Shown here: piece after piece, positions 25,482-36,861 of the stretch | Layout of the letters: each line of letters begins with the position of its first letter | Numbering within the stretch: the first letter of the stretch is position 1 | Origin: Salticus scenicus | Taxonomy: Eukaryota; Arthropoda; Arachnida; Araneae; Salticidae | NCBI GenBank assembly: GCA_963930645.1 | Contig: OZ005650.1 | Coordinates: 67,880,018-67,944,017, forward strand | Direction: 5' to 3' | Length of the DNA: 64,000 nucleotides | Made by a program: the position numbers and the translations under genes | Notes under the pieces: model-generated | What the model saw: the letters and a program-made list of their open reading frames with translations, nothing else | The model's database searches: none | Told to the model about the DNA's origin: nothing

Positions 25482-25760
25482 TATGTGTGTGTGTGACAAA
25501 AATTTGTGGCGATTATAACTCAGGAACTATAGCACAGAATTCTCTATCAATTTAAATGTAGTTGTATCTAATAAAGTTTGGAGCAAATACCTCAACAGGT
25601 CAAGGAAAGTGCCTTTCGTGAGGTCTTTCTAAGTGCTTTAACTAGTATTTATGTAATTTTATTAGAAAACTACAGAAAACTCCAAACGGAAAAGCCGACG
25701 AGCGCAACCTGGAATCGAGCATAGCACCTCACGTCAACCAGCTATGAGAGAAAAACCTCT
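25482..25760. mobile_element. Family 1 Helentron-like fragment followed by S2 SINE fragment
   Basis: 'gtgtgtgtgtgacaaa', 'tttgtggcgattataactca' and 'ggaactatagcacagaattc' (25483-25545) match the part of family 1 after its microsatellite. 25665-25760 carries a reverse-orientation S2 SINE fragment ('acagaaaactccaaacgg', 'gacgagcgcaacctggaatc'). Confidence 0.65.
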
Positions 25761-26707
25761 CAGAACTGTTGGAGCTAATATATTTTTGATTAAATTTAAA
25801 TAAATAGAAAAGGGGAGAGAGAAAACTTTCACTCAGTAAATTCTTAATTTTAAAAATTTAAATCTCAGTTGTTGTTAATTTCATTTGCGACGGACTAGAC
25901 TTTAAATTGCATTCTTGTTCAATTTTAATTACTAAATATTTATTTAACTTTATGGATTTTGGTGTGCTAGTGTATCTGCATGTTTTTCTTATAAATAATA
26001 CAGAATTTTTAATTTAAGAAAAATAATTCACACTTAATAAATGAATAATATAGCGTGAAAGACATGACAAATAACAGACACGATTTAAGTTATTCATTTT
26101 TATCACTCAATTGCTCTCAATTGAGTCATATCACTCAATTGATCATCATATCACTCAATTGAAACACATTTGAAGTTCAGAAATATTAATCTATATAAAC
26201 AAGACTCTCACCTGATCTTTTTTAAGTTTTAAATTTTTAATAAATATAACGTGATAGATCTGACATATGTAAAATTTTAGAATTACCGTTTGCGTACTGA
26301 ATTTTAAAATTAAATTTTCTTTTTTTTAATTAATAATGTACAAAATAGTAATAATAATATTAATAATGTTGAATGTGTTACATCATTTGATAGTTTAATA
26401 AGTTTTATATTTAGAAAATTTAAAAATAATTGAATTAGTTGTAAAGTGAAAAGTGGTCTTCTTGTTCACTCTCGACAGAAAATAAACCCAATATGAAAAT
26501 AAGTAACATAGTGATAGACAAAGAATCATCTACTTTCTCGCTGCCCTTTCCTCCTACTAAAGAAATATATGAAACACTTACTGATACTTTAAAAAAATTG
26601 CAACCCAGCCGTAAGTGACATTTTTATACCATGTTCTGATAGAAATACATATCATTTTGTTACCACCATGAGGATAAATTCCTATAACTCTAAAGTTTTT
26701 TTTTCCC
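25761..26707. other. AT-rich stretch, no gene seen
   Basis: The only local pattern is 'tcactcaattg', repeated four times between 26103 and 26162. I see nothing else. Confidence 0.6.
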
Positions 26708-26975
26708 TTAGGACAGAGGACCACTCAGTCTGCGGATTTTTACGGTACCAGTTTTACGATAGTTGGACAATTATCGAAATCGAAAATTTATCGGAAATAG
26801 AATTGAATAATTTGAAAGCGATGTTATAACTTGGAAAAAAAAAAAAAAAAAAACTCTGTCCTAAACTAAATCCTGTTTTTTGCCAGAATTTCATCAAAAT
26901 CATTTTTTTTTTTTTTCCAAAGGAAAAGAAAATGAATAATAATCAGTATTGATACAAACACTATCGAAAAAGTTT
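26708..26975 (+). repeat. Dispersed repeat R1, copy 2
   Basis: A same-orientation copy of 1975-2295 with matching blocks in order. Differences are mainly in the homopolymers. See copy 1. Confidence 0.7.
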
Positions 26976-27064
26976 AATGGATCTATGGTTAATGCTATAG
27001 AGTTTGTACTGTGGATTTGCTCTTGACAGGTGTTATTGAAGCTGTGTTGTGTTTATATTAAAAA

Positions 27065-27300
27065 TATCTTCGTGGTGTAGGTGTTAGAGCCGATTGGCAA
27101 CACGAGGGTCCTACGCGTGGGGGGAAATGCCTTTCTGGGGGGGGGGAGAGGTTTACTTACTAAGAGGCCCCAGCCTGTATTCACGCGGGTTGCGGAGAAA
27201 ACCATAGAAAACTCCGAACGGCCAGATCAACGAGCGCGACCTGGGATCAAATCCGGAACTTTTAGTCTTCCAGCTTTGATAGCAGAACCGCTTGAACTGA
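27065..27300 (-). mobile_element. tRNA-derived SINE (family S2), longest copy
   Basis: Read on the minus strand it has a tRNA-like head ('gcggttctgctatcaaagct' at about 27291-27272). A B-box region, 'gatttgatcccaggtcgcgc', follows, and then the body 'ggccgttcggagttttctat'. The 78-codon frame reading the other way (27081-27317) is a shadow of this repeat. Confidence 0.65.
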
Positions 27301-27773
27301 AATATTTAAAAGTCTAAATTGATTAAAAGTTGATAATTAAAAGTGCAAACTATAATAATTAAGCAATCTCAACAAAATTAGTTATTAAAAATTATGTTTT
27401 AAATAAATAAATTTGTGTTCTTTAATTAGAATATTTTATTAAATAATTTTTAAACAGATTTTCTTTATCTCTATATATTAAAAAAAAGTTACGGTCACTG
27501 GCGTCAAATTGTTTTGTCTACGACAGCATCTTCTAGCAGAGGGCAGGGTCCTTCGCGTAATGAGAGGTATCAATGTGTTCCGAATACTCCAAGTAAGACA
27601 TTTCAGCTGCTTAGAAATTTCTATCATTTTCATTAAAGAAGTTATTAACTAAAAACGACAAGTTTATAAAGGTACTCTATTTGCCATTTTGAAGAAAGTT
27701 TCTCCCAGTGACGTTGTTCTTCTGTCATGAAGTCATTTTACACGGGAAAATTAAAATACGATCCTTGGTTGTA

Positions 27774-28110
27774 CGTAGGTGGTTAGGTTCGATTTAACGT
27801 CGCACCAGTACTGCGCTATGGGTAATTGGCGACGGTCTGGGTCGCACCCCAAGAGATGTTCAGGAGACATGCCATCAATATTTTCATCCACTGGCGGTCC
27901 CCCCCCCCCCCGCTTTGGTGATCCCCAGAGGTATAGTGTGGGTGGGAACATGGAGGACTTCGCGGTCACAACAGATTTTATGTGCACCAGTCACGATTAA
28001 TGTACACGACGGTCTTTGGCCGGCTCAAGTATCGAATCGGCAGTCTTCCAATTACGTGTTCGGTGCTTTACAGACTAAGGTACCGCGGCCCGAAACCATG
28101 GATGTAAAGG
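27774..28110 (-). mobile_element. tRNA-derived SINE (family S1), near full length
   Basis: The reverse complement of the 36518-36851 copy: body 'aacgtcgcaccagtactgcg', head ending 'ctaaggtaccgcggcccg' at about 28095. Open frames 27779-28000, 27751-27987 and 27915-28202 lie within it and are not genes. Confidence 0.85.
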
Positions 28111-28204
28111 AAAACCATGGAAAAAAGAAAGAATATAAATATCAACTTTTTTTCTCTACTTTTAGAAAATTAATTTTCTTACGCTGGAAAATTAAAATAT
28201 GATC

Positions 28205-28520
28205 CATGGTTGTAGGTAGGTAAGTAATTAGGTAGGCTGTGTTTGACGTCGCACCATTACTGCGCTATGGATAATTGGCGACGGTCTGGGACGCACCCCT
28301 ACGGTTGTTCCGGAGACATGTCACCACAATTTTGGTCCAACACGATGGGGATGGTCCCCCGCTTCAGTGACCCCCATAGGTATAATTTTGATGGGAACAT
28401 GGATAATATTGCGGCCACGACATATTTTACGTGCAATAGCCACCATTAGTGTACACGACGGTCTTTGGCCGGCTCGAGAATCGAACCCGCAGTCTTCCAA
28501 TTACGAAGGGTACCGCAGTC
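28205..28520 (-). mobile_element. tRNA-derived SINE (family S1), second copy in tandem
   Basis: It is similar to the previous entry. The flanks also repeat ('gaaaattaaaatacgatcc' at about 27746-27764 and 'gaaaattaaaatatgatcc' at 28186-28204). The SINE and some flank were therefore probably duplicated together, about 440 bp apart. Frame 28243-28449 is a shadow. Confidence 0.8.
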
Positions 28521-29044
28521 CGGATCTAAGGTTGTAAAAAATAAATAAAAAGGGTCATATACTAAAGTTGTAATGCAAAATGGTCAAGATATTATGAATT
28601 TCTTTATATTAAAAATATATATAAATATTAAATATTTCAATTTGACATTGAATAGGAGGATTTCCATAATAATTTTCTGCTTTTGTCTTGTAATATGCAC
28701 TATTAATATTCATTTTCAGTGAAAGAAAACAGCGAAGCGAATAGGCGGGCAGAGCTCTGCATGTGTTAATGAGTAAAGTGAGTCGGGGGGGAGGCGAAGC
28801 CTCCCTCGGGGGCTGGTGAGCGGAGCGAGCAGGGGGCAGAGCCCCCTAGTATATAAAAAAAAGTAATAATTAATAAACTTCTAATATTAAAAGTATTTAA
28901 AAAAAAAATATTTCTATTAAAAACCGAAACAATTGTATTAAGTAGGGTAAGCGGAAAAAAAGGCACCCGGAAAAAAAAGTCACCGGAAATGAATTTCGGT
29001 CGTCTTCATAAAGGAAATACTGCTTTTAGTAACTTTTAGTGGTA

Positions 29045-29684
29045 TAGTAGAACTTGGACAGTTCGAAGTTGAAGGAACCAGAGAAAAATTCGAAATATCC
29101 AAAAATTTGAATTACATATACTATTTTGTCAAAAAAGGAGATATATGAAAAATTTAAACTTTATGATCAAAGATTTAACACATAAACTTTATTTCTAAGA
29201 AAACTGCTACATTCCCCCCTCCCCCCATTAAATCAATACTTTTTACGAGCTTAATTATTCAACACTTTTTAAAAAATAGTCATATATATTTTTTCTTCTT
29301 CTTTAAGTACAATCTTCGTGTCATAGTATATGGCTTTATACAAAAATAGAATCTACTAAATTAGACATGACTTTCAATTAAAAAAACCCTCGAAGTTCAT
29401 GTATATTCACCATATCTTCTGAAGCACTAGCTAGGAGCTTCTCTTGTATTTCATTATCCTTCTTTTGAAAGACTATATAATGCACTTTAGCTGAGAAAAA
29501 TAAATTTTAGTGAAATATTTTAAAGGTAATCGTATGAAAAATTTGAATTATCCAAAATAGAATTCGATAGAATTATCCACGATTTTTCAACATTATTTTA
29601 AAATAAAATTCAAGGAACGAAGTAAAATGTTCGAATTATCCAGAATTTCGAATTAAACAAGTTCGAATTATTCAAGTTTCACTG
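29045..29684. mobile_element. pogo/Tigger-like non-autonomous element (640 bp)
   Basis: The ends 'tagtagaacttggacagttc' at 29045 and '...gttcgaattattcaagtttcactg' ending at 29684 are imperfect inverted repeats with TA on both sides. The words 'ttcgaattatcc' recur inside near both ends. The terminal style matches pogo/Tigger TIRs (established knowledge). There is no transposase inside. Confidence 0.6.
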
Positions 29685-29689
29685 TATTA

Positions 29690-30030
29690 TGTTTCTTATT
29701 TTTTATTTATTTATTTATTTATTTTTTGAGCTTCAAAGTAATTGCTTATATCTCTTTTGTTTAACATACTATCGTCACACAAATTCGTTCACAAATATTA
29801 CGGGGTCTATATTAACATATCCTAAAGTTATAGGTCACTTCGTTCAGTTAACAATACAGCGTGATCCCAAATATTATTGATTTTGGTTAATTTGTTACCA
29901 GCCCCCTAAATGTTGTCTTAAACTAATCGTCACTGAAAAACATGAGGACGACATACTCCATCTCTCCAACGACACTGTGATCTCTTTTTCGGTTGTTTCT
30001 TACCTCTTTTTTATTTTATTTTATATATCT
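29690..30030. other. AT-rich stretch, no gene seen
   Basis: A (TTTA)n run (29698-29724) and unassigned sequence. No gene is supported. Confidence 0.5.
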
Positions 30031-30406
30031 GTACTGATAAGTATAAAGGATTTAAGTCCAAAAATGTCGATTTTGAGTTAAGTACATAGTCAGACTCAGA
30101 AAAAAATTCTCTATCGATTGGTATAAAGGTTTTAAATCCATGTCATTTAGTCTTTCAGAAAATCCATTGGTAAAAAAAAGATTCAAGTCAGAAATTTAGC
30201 ATTAATCTTTAGTATAAAATATTTAATTCAATTTTTCCCTTTATTAAATGAAGATTGACAATCACTGAATGGTATAAAACATATAAACCAACATAATCCC
30301 TTTTTTCTAATCAATTCTGCTCATTAGTTTTTAGTTTGGTTTACCTTATTTTTCGTCTCCTGAAAAATCAAGAATATGGACTTAAATCCTTTATACTTAT
30401 CAGTAC
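30031..30406. mobile_element. MITE with perfect 30-bp terminal inverted repeats (376 bp)
   Basis: 'GTACTGATAAGTATAAAGGA' starts the left end. The 30-base left end (30031-30060) is the exact reverse complement of 30377-30406. The motif 'ggtataaa..tttaaatcc' recurs several times inside (near 30120, 30170, 30215 and 30270), so the interior looks built from degenerate copies of the end. It lies between AT-rich 'atatat' flanks. The superfamily is not known to me. Confidence 0.85.
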
Positions 30407-30779
30407 ATATATATATATATTTCATTTTTAATTTTTTGTATTTTTATTTGTTATTTTTTAAAGCAAAAAGTCTTAGGGAGATATCCTTTATTTTTTTATT
30501 TTATTTATTTATTTTTTCCTCATAAGAGATTTAATAAATCAGTTTTTAAAATTGAATTTCAGGTATTGATGTTTTTACATTTTAAAGTAAGACATTTCAT
30601 TAAGATATAAAGGGACATAAAGATACGACATTTTGCTCCCCCCCCCCTCTTTTTTTCTTCTTCTTTTTTTTTGAAGTGAGGATGTTCTCTTGAATGTATT
30701 TAGCATATTTTTGAATATAATTTGTAAATATGTTGCAAAAACTTTTGATATGAAGTGTATTTTAAGCTTTTCAAACATG

Positions 30780-30890
30780 TGGGGCTTTTGTCCGGAATGG
30801 ATTTTGCCCGCATGAGATTTTGTCCGGAGTGGATCTTGTCCGGTATGGATATTGTCCGGAGAGGATTTTGTCCGTCCCGCTAAAGCGGAA
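30780..30890 (-). repeat. Degenerate 'ggattttgtccgga' tandem array, inverted relative to 24.9 kb
   Basis: Five or six units containing 'ttttgtccgga', beginning with 'ggcttttgtccgga'. It is the mirror image of the array at 24895-24975, whose last unit is 'gacaaaagcc'. The two could be the ends of one element about 5.99 kb long, or independent copies. Confidence 0.7.
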
Positions 30891-30899
30891 CAATAATAG

Positions 30900-31676
30900 C
30901 AAAATAATAATATTGCAATAATAACAAAAAATGGCGAGTAAGCTAAAATGATTTACCGGCCATTGACGAATATTTTACAATTTCAATTTTAAGATTATAA
31001 AACATCTATCTAAACTTAATTCATTTTGAATTACTGAAATGCATATAGAATAATAAAATTCAACAGTGGAGCAATTCTTTTTTATGTGTAACTGATTGTT
31101 AAACTTATTTTTATTTTATTTTACTTTATATTTATTTTACTTTTGTATTTATTTATTTTCTTTCTTTCTTTCTTATTGTTTCTTAATAATTTGCAACGAG
31201 AACATAAGTATTAGTTCCCCATCATATTACGGGGAAATCATATTCGTGAAAATATTCATAATTAAATTGGTTTTGGACGTTTTTATATAAGGAAATATAA
31301 GTATAAGGAAATTAAAAAAAATTACAAAATCGATATTGTATTCGTCGGTAGCTTTGTCAATTTGTTAGTTAGTTATACTGTATAGAAAATATCTCAAACA
31401 CGAATAGTCGTAAAATATGGTCAGACCAGTTTTAAAATATCTCTAACAATACTTTCAAGAACTCCCCCCCCTCCCCACCCAACATTTGATTTTAATTTTG
31501 AAAATTTGATCACATGTTCAAAATTTGTAATTTTTCAAATTATAACATTTCGAAGTTAAAGTTATTTATTTTCACGTAAATTAAACTTACTTTTTTCTTT
31601 CTTTTTCTTTTTCTTTTCTTTTCTTTTTTTTTTTTTTTACATGTATAGTAAAATGGCCAGCCAAATAAAAGGAGAG
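30900..31676. other. AT-rich stretch, no gene seen
   Basis: Homopolymer and TTTC tracts (31585-31638) dominate, and no transposon ends were found. Confidence 0.6.
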
Positions 31677-31684
31677 GTACATAT

Positions 31685-31858
31685 TAGAGATGAGAGTGAG
31701 ACGGGCTCAGCCCGAGCCCGTAAGCCTGAGCCCGAGCCTGAGCCCGAGCCTGAACCCGAGCCCGATCGGGCTCAAATCTTACGCAAGTCTTCGGGCTCCG
31801 GGCGGGCTCGGATTCAAGTTAAAAGTTCTGTTTATTTTATTCTTCACTAACTGGAAAA

Positions 31859-31897
<39 letters not shown>

Positions 31898-32422
31898 CCA
31901 TAATAGTCATGATAGGTTATAAATCACAAAATAGTCTTGCAAACCTTAGTGGCTTTGACTTTCCTTTTTCTAAATAGAACTTTTTTTCAACGGGATGCAT
32001 ATTATGTCATAGTGTTATACAGTAATCCTTCCTCCTTCATTATATTGGGCCTCATTATATCACTCATTCGGATAAATTTTTTGTCCCCCGATAGGCGCGT
32101 TATAAACAATGGGCTGCACTATGAATGTATATTATATAAATATATACATGTATAAAGAGACACAGACATTATAAATTGTTATAATAACATTTAAAGTAAT
32201 TTAAATTGAGGATTGATAATAAGAAAATGAATTTGAAAATGTAAACGGTATTTAATTTTACCATTGTGTATGCGTTGCATAGCGTACCACTTTCAATATC
32301 GGGCTCGGGCGGGCTCGAGCTCTGATCACACAAAATTTTTCGGGCTCGGGCGAGCTCAGTTCAAAAATGTTTCGGGCCCGGGCGGGCTCGGATTGCCAAA
32401 ATAGAGCCCGAACTCACCTCTA
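31685..32422. mobile_element. hAT-like non-autonomous element with GC-rich ends (738 bp), 8-bp duplication
   Basis: The ends are TAGAGATGAGAGTGAGACGG at 31685 and ...GAACTCACCTCTA at 32422. Perfect 8-bp direct repeats GTACATAT flank it (31677-31684 and 32423-32430), the length expected for hAT. Both ends are made of reiterated 'cgggctcggg'/'gagcccgagc' words, while the interior is AT-rich. The frame 31641-31850 encoding a Pro-Glu repeat is just the subterminal hexanucleotide array. Confidence 0.85.
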
Positions 32423-32430
32423 GTACATAT

Positions 32431-33740
32431 ACGGCACAGTACGCTTTTTAAGTTTCGAAAGGGTAATTACGTACAGTCTACAAAAAAAAAAAAAAAAAAC
32501 ATTGAAGCACACATCCATATTTTTCTCATTTTTATTTATCCAAATTATATACGATTGATGAAATAGACGAAAAAATTTTTAAAGTTACTTCTAGCGATGA
32601 AGACGATAGCAGGAAATTAATTTACTTATCTTTCGAAGGGGAATTAATATAAATAATGTTGAAACTCTCAGGAAATATTTTATATCGTTCGACGTACGAG
32701 GAAATATTTTTTGAATTAAATTCGATAAATTATGCTTTGTATCATAGTCAGCATTGCCAACATCCCTTTCCCAAACGTTAAAATCTTTAAGAATGATATA
32801 ATTAACTGTGGTTTATACATATTCAATCAAGAGAATAATATATTAATTTAATGAAGATAGGTTTTAATGAATAAATGACAATCAACGGAGTTTAAATTCG
32901 AATTAAAGGTATATATATATATTTTCCGATTTTCTATATTTTTAATATCTATGTGCGTATAAAATAGCAATTTATCAGTAAAAAATTACTATTTTTATTT
33001 CATCTTTTTAAGTTGTTTAAAATTTTATTTGAAAAGTATTTTTAGCGGACAGATGAAAAGAAAACCATGCAATGTATTAGATTTTTTATACCTCTCTTTA
33101 TTATGTAATAGTGTGTTAAAAAAAATGTAGGTTGTACAATTTTTATTTATTTATTTATTTATTTATTTGATTTATTTGTTTCTTTACGAAAGGTCCCTTA
33201 ACAAATGCATAAACGATACTTCATTGTATATAATATTGTATACTTTTTTTTTTTTTTTTTCGAGTGCGTACATGTAAAGTATTTGTCATTTACAGTATAC
33301 ATCGTTCCTCAAGATAATATTGTTTCTCCTCACGCCTCAACCCTTACTCGTGTTACAACAGATGTTTGTCGGACAAATCAGAGTGGCCAAGGTCAAATTC
33401 CAAACTCATTGATAAACCCCCTTCGAAAAATTATCTTTTTCTGTGTATGCACAACGAATTAGAACGAGGAAAATATCCTGAAATTTGAAAAAAAAAAAAA
33501 AAAAAAAAAAAAAAATGTCGTAATTTCAAAAGCAATTTCACCCCCTTTCTTATACATGTTTTCGTTTAATTTAATTTAAACTTGTCTACGTCAGTAAAAT
33601 GAATAATAATAATGATAATAAGCAAAGGAAAAAAAATAAAATAAAATAAAATAAAAATGAGAAATACTCGAAAGATTTGATTAATTAACTTAGTAATCAT
33701 TTGGCTATAATATAAAAAAACTCGATTTTTTGGTTTAAAA
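32431..33740. other. AT-rich stretch, no gene seen
   Basis: It contains (TTTA)n, poly-T and poly-A tracts. The 85-codon frame at 33205-33462 has no recognisable motif. No gene is supported. Confidence 0.5.
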
Positions 33741-33744
33741 AAGA

Positions 33745-34050
33745 AGATTTGAGACTATTTACAAGTTGAGTAATTTTAAAGATTTCAACAATTGTATTGA
33801 GTAAGATTTTATAATATTTAAAGACACCCATTAAAATTATTTTCAGTTTGATACTATACTTTAACTATTATATTAAAATCTTCGTACTTAAAAAATAAAA
33901 TAAAAATAAAAAGTACAGTGATATTAATTTAAACTTGTGTTACGTATCAACTACATTTATAATCACTATTTTAAAACTGAAATCATTATTTACATCCATA
34001 ATTTTTAACATGTCGTATATTAATAATAAAGTTGTTTTATACTTCATTTC
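33745..34050 (+). repeat. Dispersed repeat R2, copy 2
   Basis: A diverged, same-order copy of 5440-5760 ('gattttataatatttaaaga' and 'ttacgtatcaactacattta'). Part of the same repeat recurs at 34700-34800. Confidence 0.5.
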
Positions 34051-34895
34051 AAATAAGTTTTCAACATATATTCATTTATTCATCTGATATTTTTATTTCT
34101 TCCTTTGAAATGTTTGAAACAGTTTCCAGATATAATAATAATAACACATCATTATAAATAAGTGTTAAATACCAGGAAGGAAGACCGAATTCATGAATAA
34201 ATAATTACATATGGAAATGAAGCATTATACAACAAAAGATACTGGAAAAATTGACACAAAAATTAATACAGAAAAATAATATTGTATTATTCAAAAACTG
34301 CTCTGTCTTTATTAAAGGCAATTACAGCAACAGGGTAATAAAAACTCAGTTGTTTCTGAGACAGCAATATATGAGATCATGTAAAATCACTATCACTTCA
34401 TCAAAAACTCAAAGATTACGGCAGTGAATTTAAAGACATTTAAGATGGGGAGAAAAAAAAAAAAAAATCACCCAACATCATCTATTTTTATTTTCATTTA
34501 CTGAAGTAAAAATAATTTAATAGTATTATGCGCGATACAATATTAATGTAAGAGACTACATTAAACTTTTTAAACAGTTAACTTTGCGATAAAAGCAACA
34601 AGCATTTAGACTGATAATCAATAAATATAATTAAGCAGAGGAAAATATAAAATTTTCTACTATAGAAGTAGTTACTGTACAACAACCATTTTCAATTGGA
34701 TATGTCCAATATTTAGAAATGAGTTGGATAATTTAAAAGATATCAATAATTCCATTAGGTAATATATCACATCATTTAATAATACTAATTAATACTAATA
34801 TTAAATAATATTTATATTCACAATGTCTTTCTGTTTCTTTTTTGGTTTTTTCCACTTCATAAGTTTGTTTCTAAGTTGGTATTGTTTGCAATTAT
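34051..34895. other. AT-rich stretch, no gene seen
   Basis: It includes a weak third copy of R2 near 34700-34800. Nothing else was identified. Confidence 0.5.
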
Positions 34896-34899
34896 TTTA

Positions 34900-34972
34900 G
34901 GTCTTTAAGTCTTTTAGGTCTTTAAGTCTTTTAGGTCTTTAAGTCTTTTTATTTTAAGTCTTTTAGGTGACC
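34900..34972. repeat. 17-bp tandem repeat 'aggtctttaagtctttt'
   Basis: Three near-perfect units and a partial fourth, followed by a short inverted repeat around 'gtatgctg...cagtttgcatac' (34982-35010). Confidence 0.9.
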
Positions 34973-35509
34973 TCGGGCATTGTATGCTGTAAATTTTTAG
35001 CAGTTTGCATACAGCATGACAGAAAGATCACCTAATTTGCATACAACATTCATTCAATGCACTTGAAAAAGTGGTGAATTTGTATGCTTGAATTTCAGAT
35101 TGCTTATTTTTTCTTTTCGTCAACTTCATTCATTTTTTATAGTTCTTCATGTGATACTTGGTTTCATATTATGCAATGTTTGAAAGGGTTTCAATATATA
35201 TATATATTTAATTAGAAAAATTAGCAAAAACTGTTTTAAGCTATATTTTTCAGTTATATTTTTTCATAATTGTATCACTGTTTCGAAAGTGTTTTCTTAA
35301 TATTTGAAACGTGTATAATGATTTATTGTGTAAATTTATAAAATTGCTTATTGCAGGAAAATATTTTAAAACAAAGGAATGTGTCAAGAATGTTTTCATT
35401 CAATATCATTTATAATTCTCAATGTGCTAAATAAAACGATAATCATAAAAATCCTCTAAAAGAAAGCGAGAAAAAAAAAAATAATAATCATTATTTAATT
35501 AAAAGTTTT

Positions 35510-35985
35510 TGCATGTGCACGGGCATCATTCTCTCCCCCCCCCCCTACTCCTATCTTCATTCACGGAAACCCTTGGAGTGTGTAAATTTTAAATATGGGT
35601 ATCTTTCAAAAGAACTCGTGAATACCTTTAAAAACGATGATTAAATTATAGATCTGTAGTAATAAAATAAAATTTTTCGAAGTTTTTCATTTTTAAGAAT
35701 ATATATACATGTATTATATAACTTGTGGAAAATTGACTTTTTTAACAATTAATGTTATACTTCTCTGGGAGGAAAATAGTCAACATTCATCAAGAAAAAT
35801 ATTTTTATAAATAATTTGTAGTGAGTGAAACTGTATAGGAAACTGTAGAAGAAAGATTTGTGGTGAACACCTCATACTAGTTTTAATGATGAAATTATGG
35901 TCACGTCATCTCAAAATCTATAATTCCGTTGGCAACCTGGAAGTAGAAAATTTTTACGAATCCAATACTTTCTACTTTGAAAACA
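35510..35985 (+). mobile_element. Family 1 Helentron-like remnants, two facing pieces
   Basis: 35510-35880 is the 3' part of family 1 on the plus strand, with a C-rich tract. It includes 'gggtatctttcaaaagaact' and the terminal region '...gaagaaagatttgtggtg', with CTAG at 35877-35880. From 35893 to about 35980 a 5' part lies in the opposite orientation ('tttttacgaatccaatactt'). The central portions are missing. Confidence 0.65.
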
Positions 35986-36508
35986 AAACAAAGCAAAACT
36001 AAAATATTATTAGATTATTTTCTTTTATGGTAAATGTTAATAAATTTAATACTAATTAGAGTAATCTATACAAAAGAAAATTAATAATTATTGTTTTAAA
36101 ATGTAATAATTTTCTAAAAGTTTGCTGTGTTTATGGAATATATGCTAAAATCCCTTCCCCCTCCAATTAATAAAAAAAAATAAGTGAACAAATATTTGGA
36201 GGGCAGGGCAAGGAGGGGATATACAAAGCAGTAAGAAAGTAGATATAAAGTGCATATAAGTGCATAAAAATCATATAAAGATCATATAAGTGCACTATAT
36301 AACTTTGGCTCGATTTGATTCATTATTTTGGAAGTTACCGGGATGGAAAATTTCCCATTATATATATATATTTGGTATAAGAAATGAACACATATATTTA
36401 ACCCCTTACCTGCCGACGAAAAATTGCAATGTTAGCTTCCCAGTGTCATCATTTTTCACACAGGTGCGTGTAGTTATCTGTTTATTGTTCCTGAAACATT
36501 CACTTTCC
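35986..36508. other. AT-rich stretch, no gene seen
   Basis: A short tandem of 'catataagtgcatataa'-like words lies at 36247-36300. No gene is supported. Confidence 0.5.
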
Positions 36509-36517
36509 GATTCCTCC

Positions 36518-36851
36518 CACGGGCCGCGGTAGCCCAGTCGGTAGAGCGCTGGCCTCGTAATTGGAAGATTGCGGGTTCAGTACTCGAGCCGGCCAAAGAC
36601 AGTCGTGTGCACTAATGGTGGCTGGTGCACGTAAAATCTGTCGTGGCCGCAATGTCCTCCATGTTCCCATCAAAATTTATACCTCTGGGGGGGGGGGGGG
36701 GTCACCGAAGCGGGAGAGCCATCCCTTTCGTGGAGGTTCAAAATTGTGATGTCATGTCTCTGGACCACCTCTAGAGGTGTGTCCCAGACCGTCGCCAATT
36801 GCCCATCTGCGCAGCGCTAGTGCGACGTAAAACCCAACAATTCATCCATCT
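36518..36851 (+). mobile_element. Full-length tRNA-derived SINE (family S1), 334 bp with target-site duplication
   Basis: The head folds as a tRNA-like sequence. The A box TAGCCCAGTCGG (about 36530-36541) fits the polymerase III consensus exactly, and the B-box-like GGTTCAGTACT follows at about 36574. The anticodon loop position reads CTCGTAA, which would make the ancestor a threonine tRNA (CGT); that is inference. The body ('ggccaaagacagtcgtgtgc', 'tgcgcagcgctagtgcgacg') leads to a simple 3' tail 'attcatccatct'. The 9-bp repeat GATTCCTCC flanks the copy (36509-36517 and 36852-36860). Transcription would be by RNA polymerase III and mobility would depend on a LINE elsewhere. Frame 36561-36749 is a shadow. 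Confidence 0.9.
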
Positions 36852-36861
36852 GATTCCTCCA

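Larger units (their letters stand above)
27468..28849 (+). mobile_element. Non-autonomous Helitron H3 with two nested SINE copies (1.4 kb)
   Basis: The 5' end TCTCTATATATTAAAAAAAA begins at 27468 after an A. The 3' end is a strong hairpin GGGGGC-AGA-GCCCCC with terminal CTAG at 28846-28849, followed by T. This fits Helitron structure and A|T insertion. The interior includes two S1 SINEs in reverse orientation, and a GC-rich subterminal region ('gagcggagcgagcagggggc') unlike its neighbours. No Rep/helicase frame is present. Confidence 0.65.

Noticed and set aside
31641..31850. Pro-Glu repeat protein
   Set aside because: The repeat is the GC-rich subterminal array of the hAT-like element; 'gagccc' words encode EP by chance.
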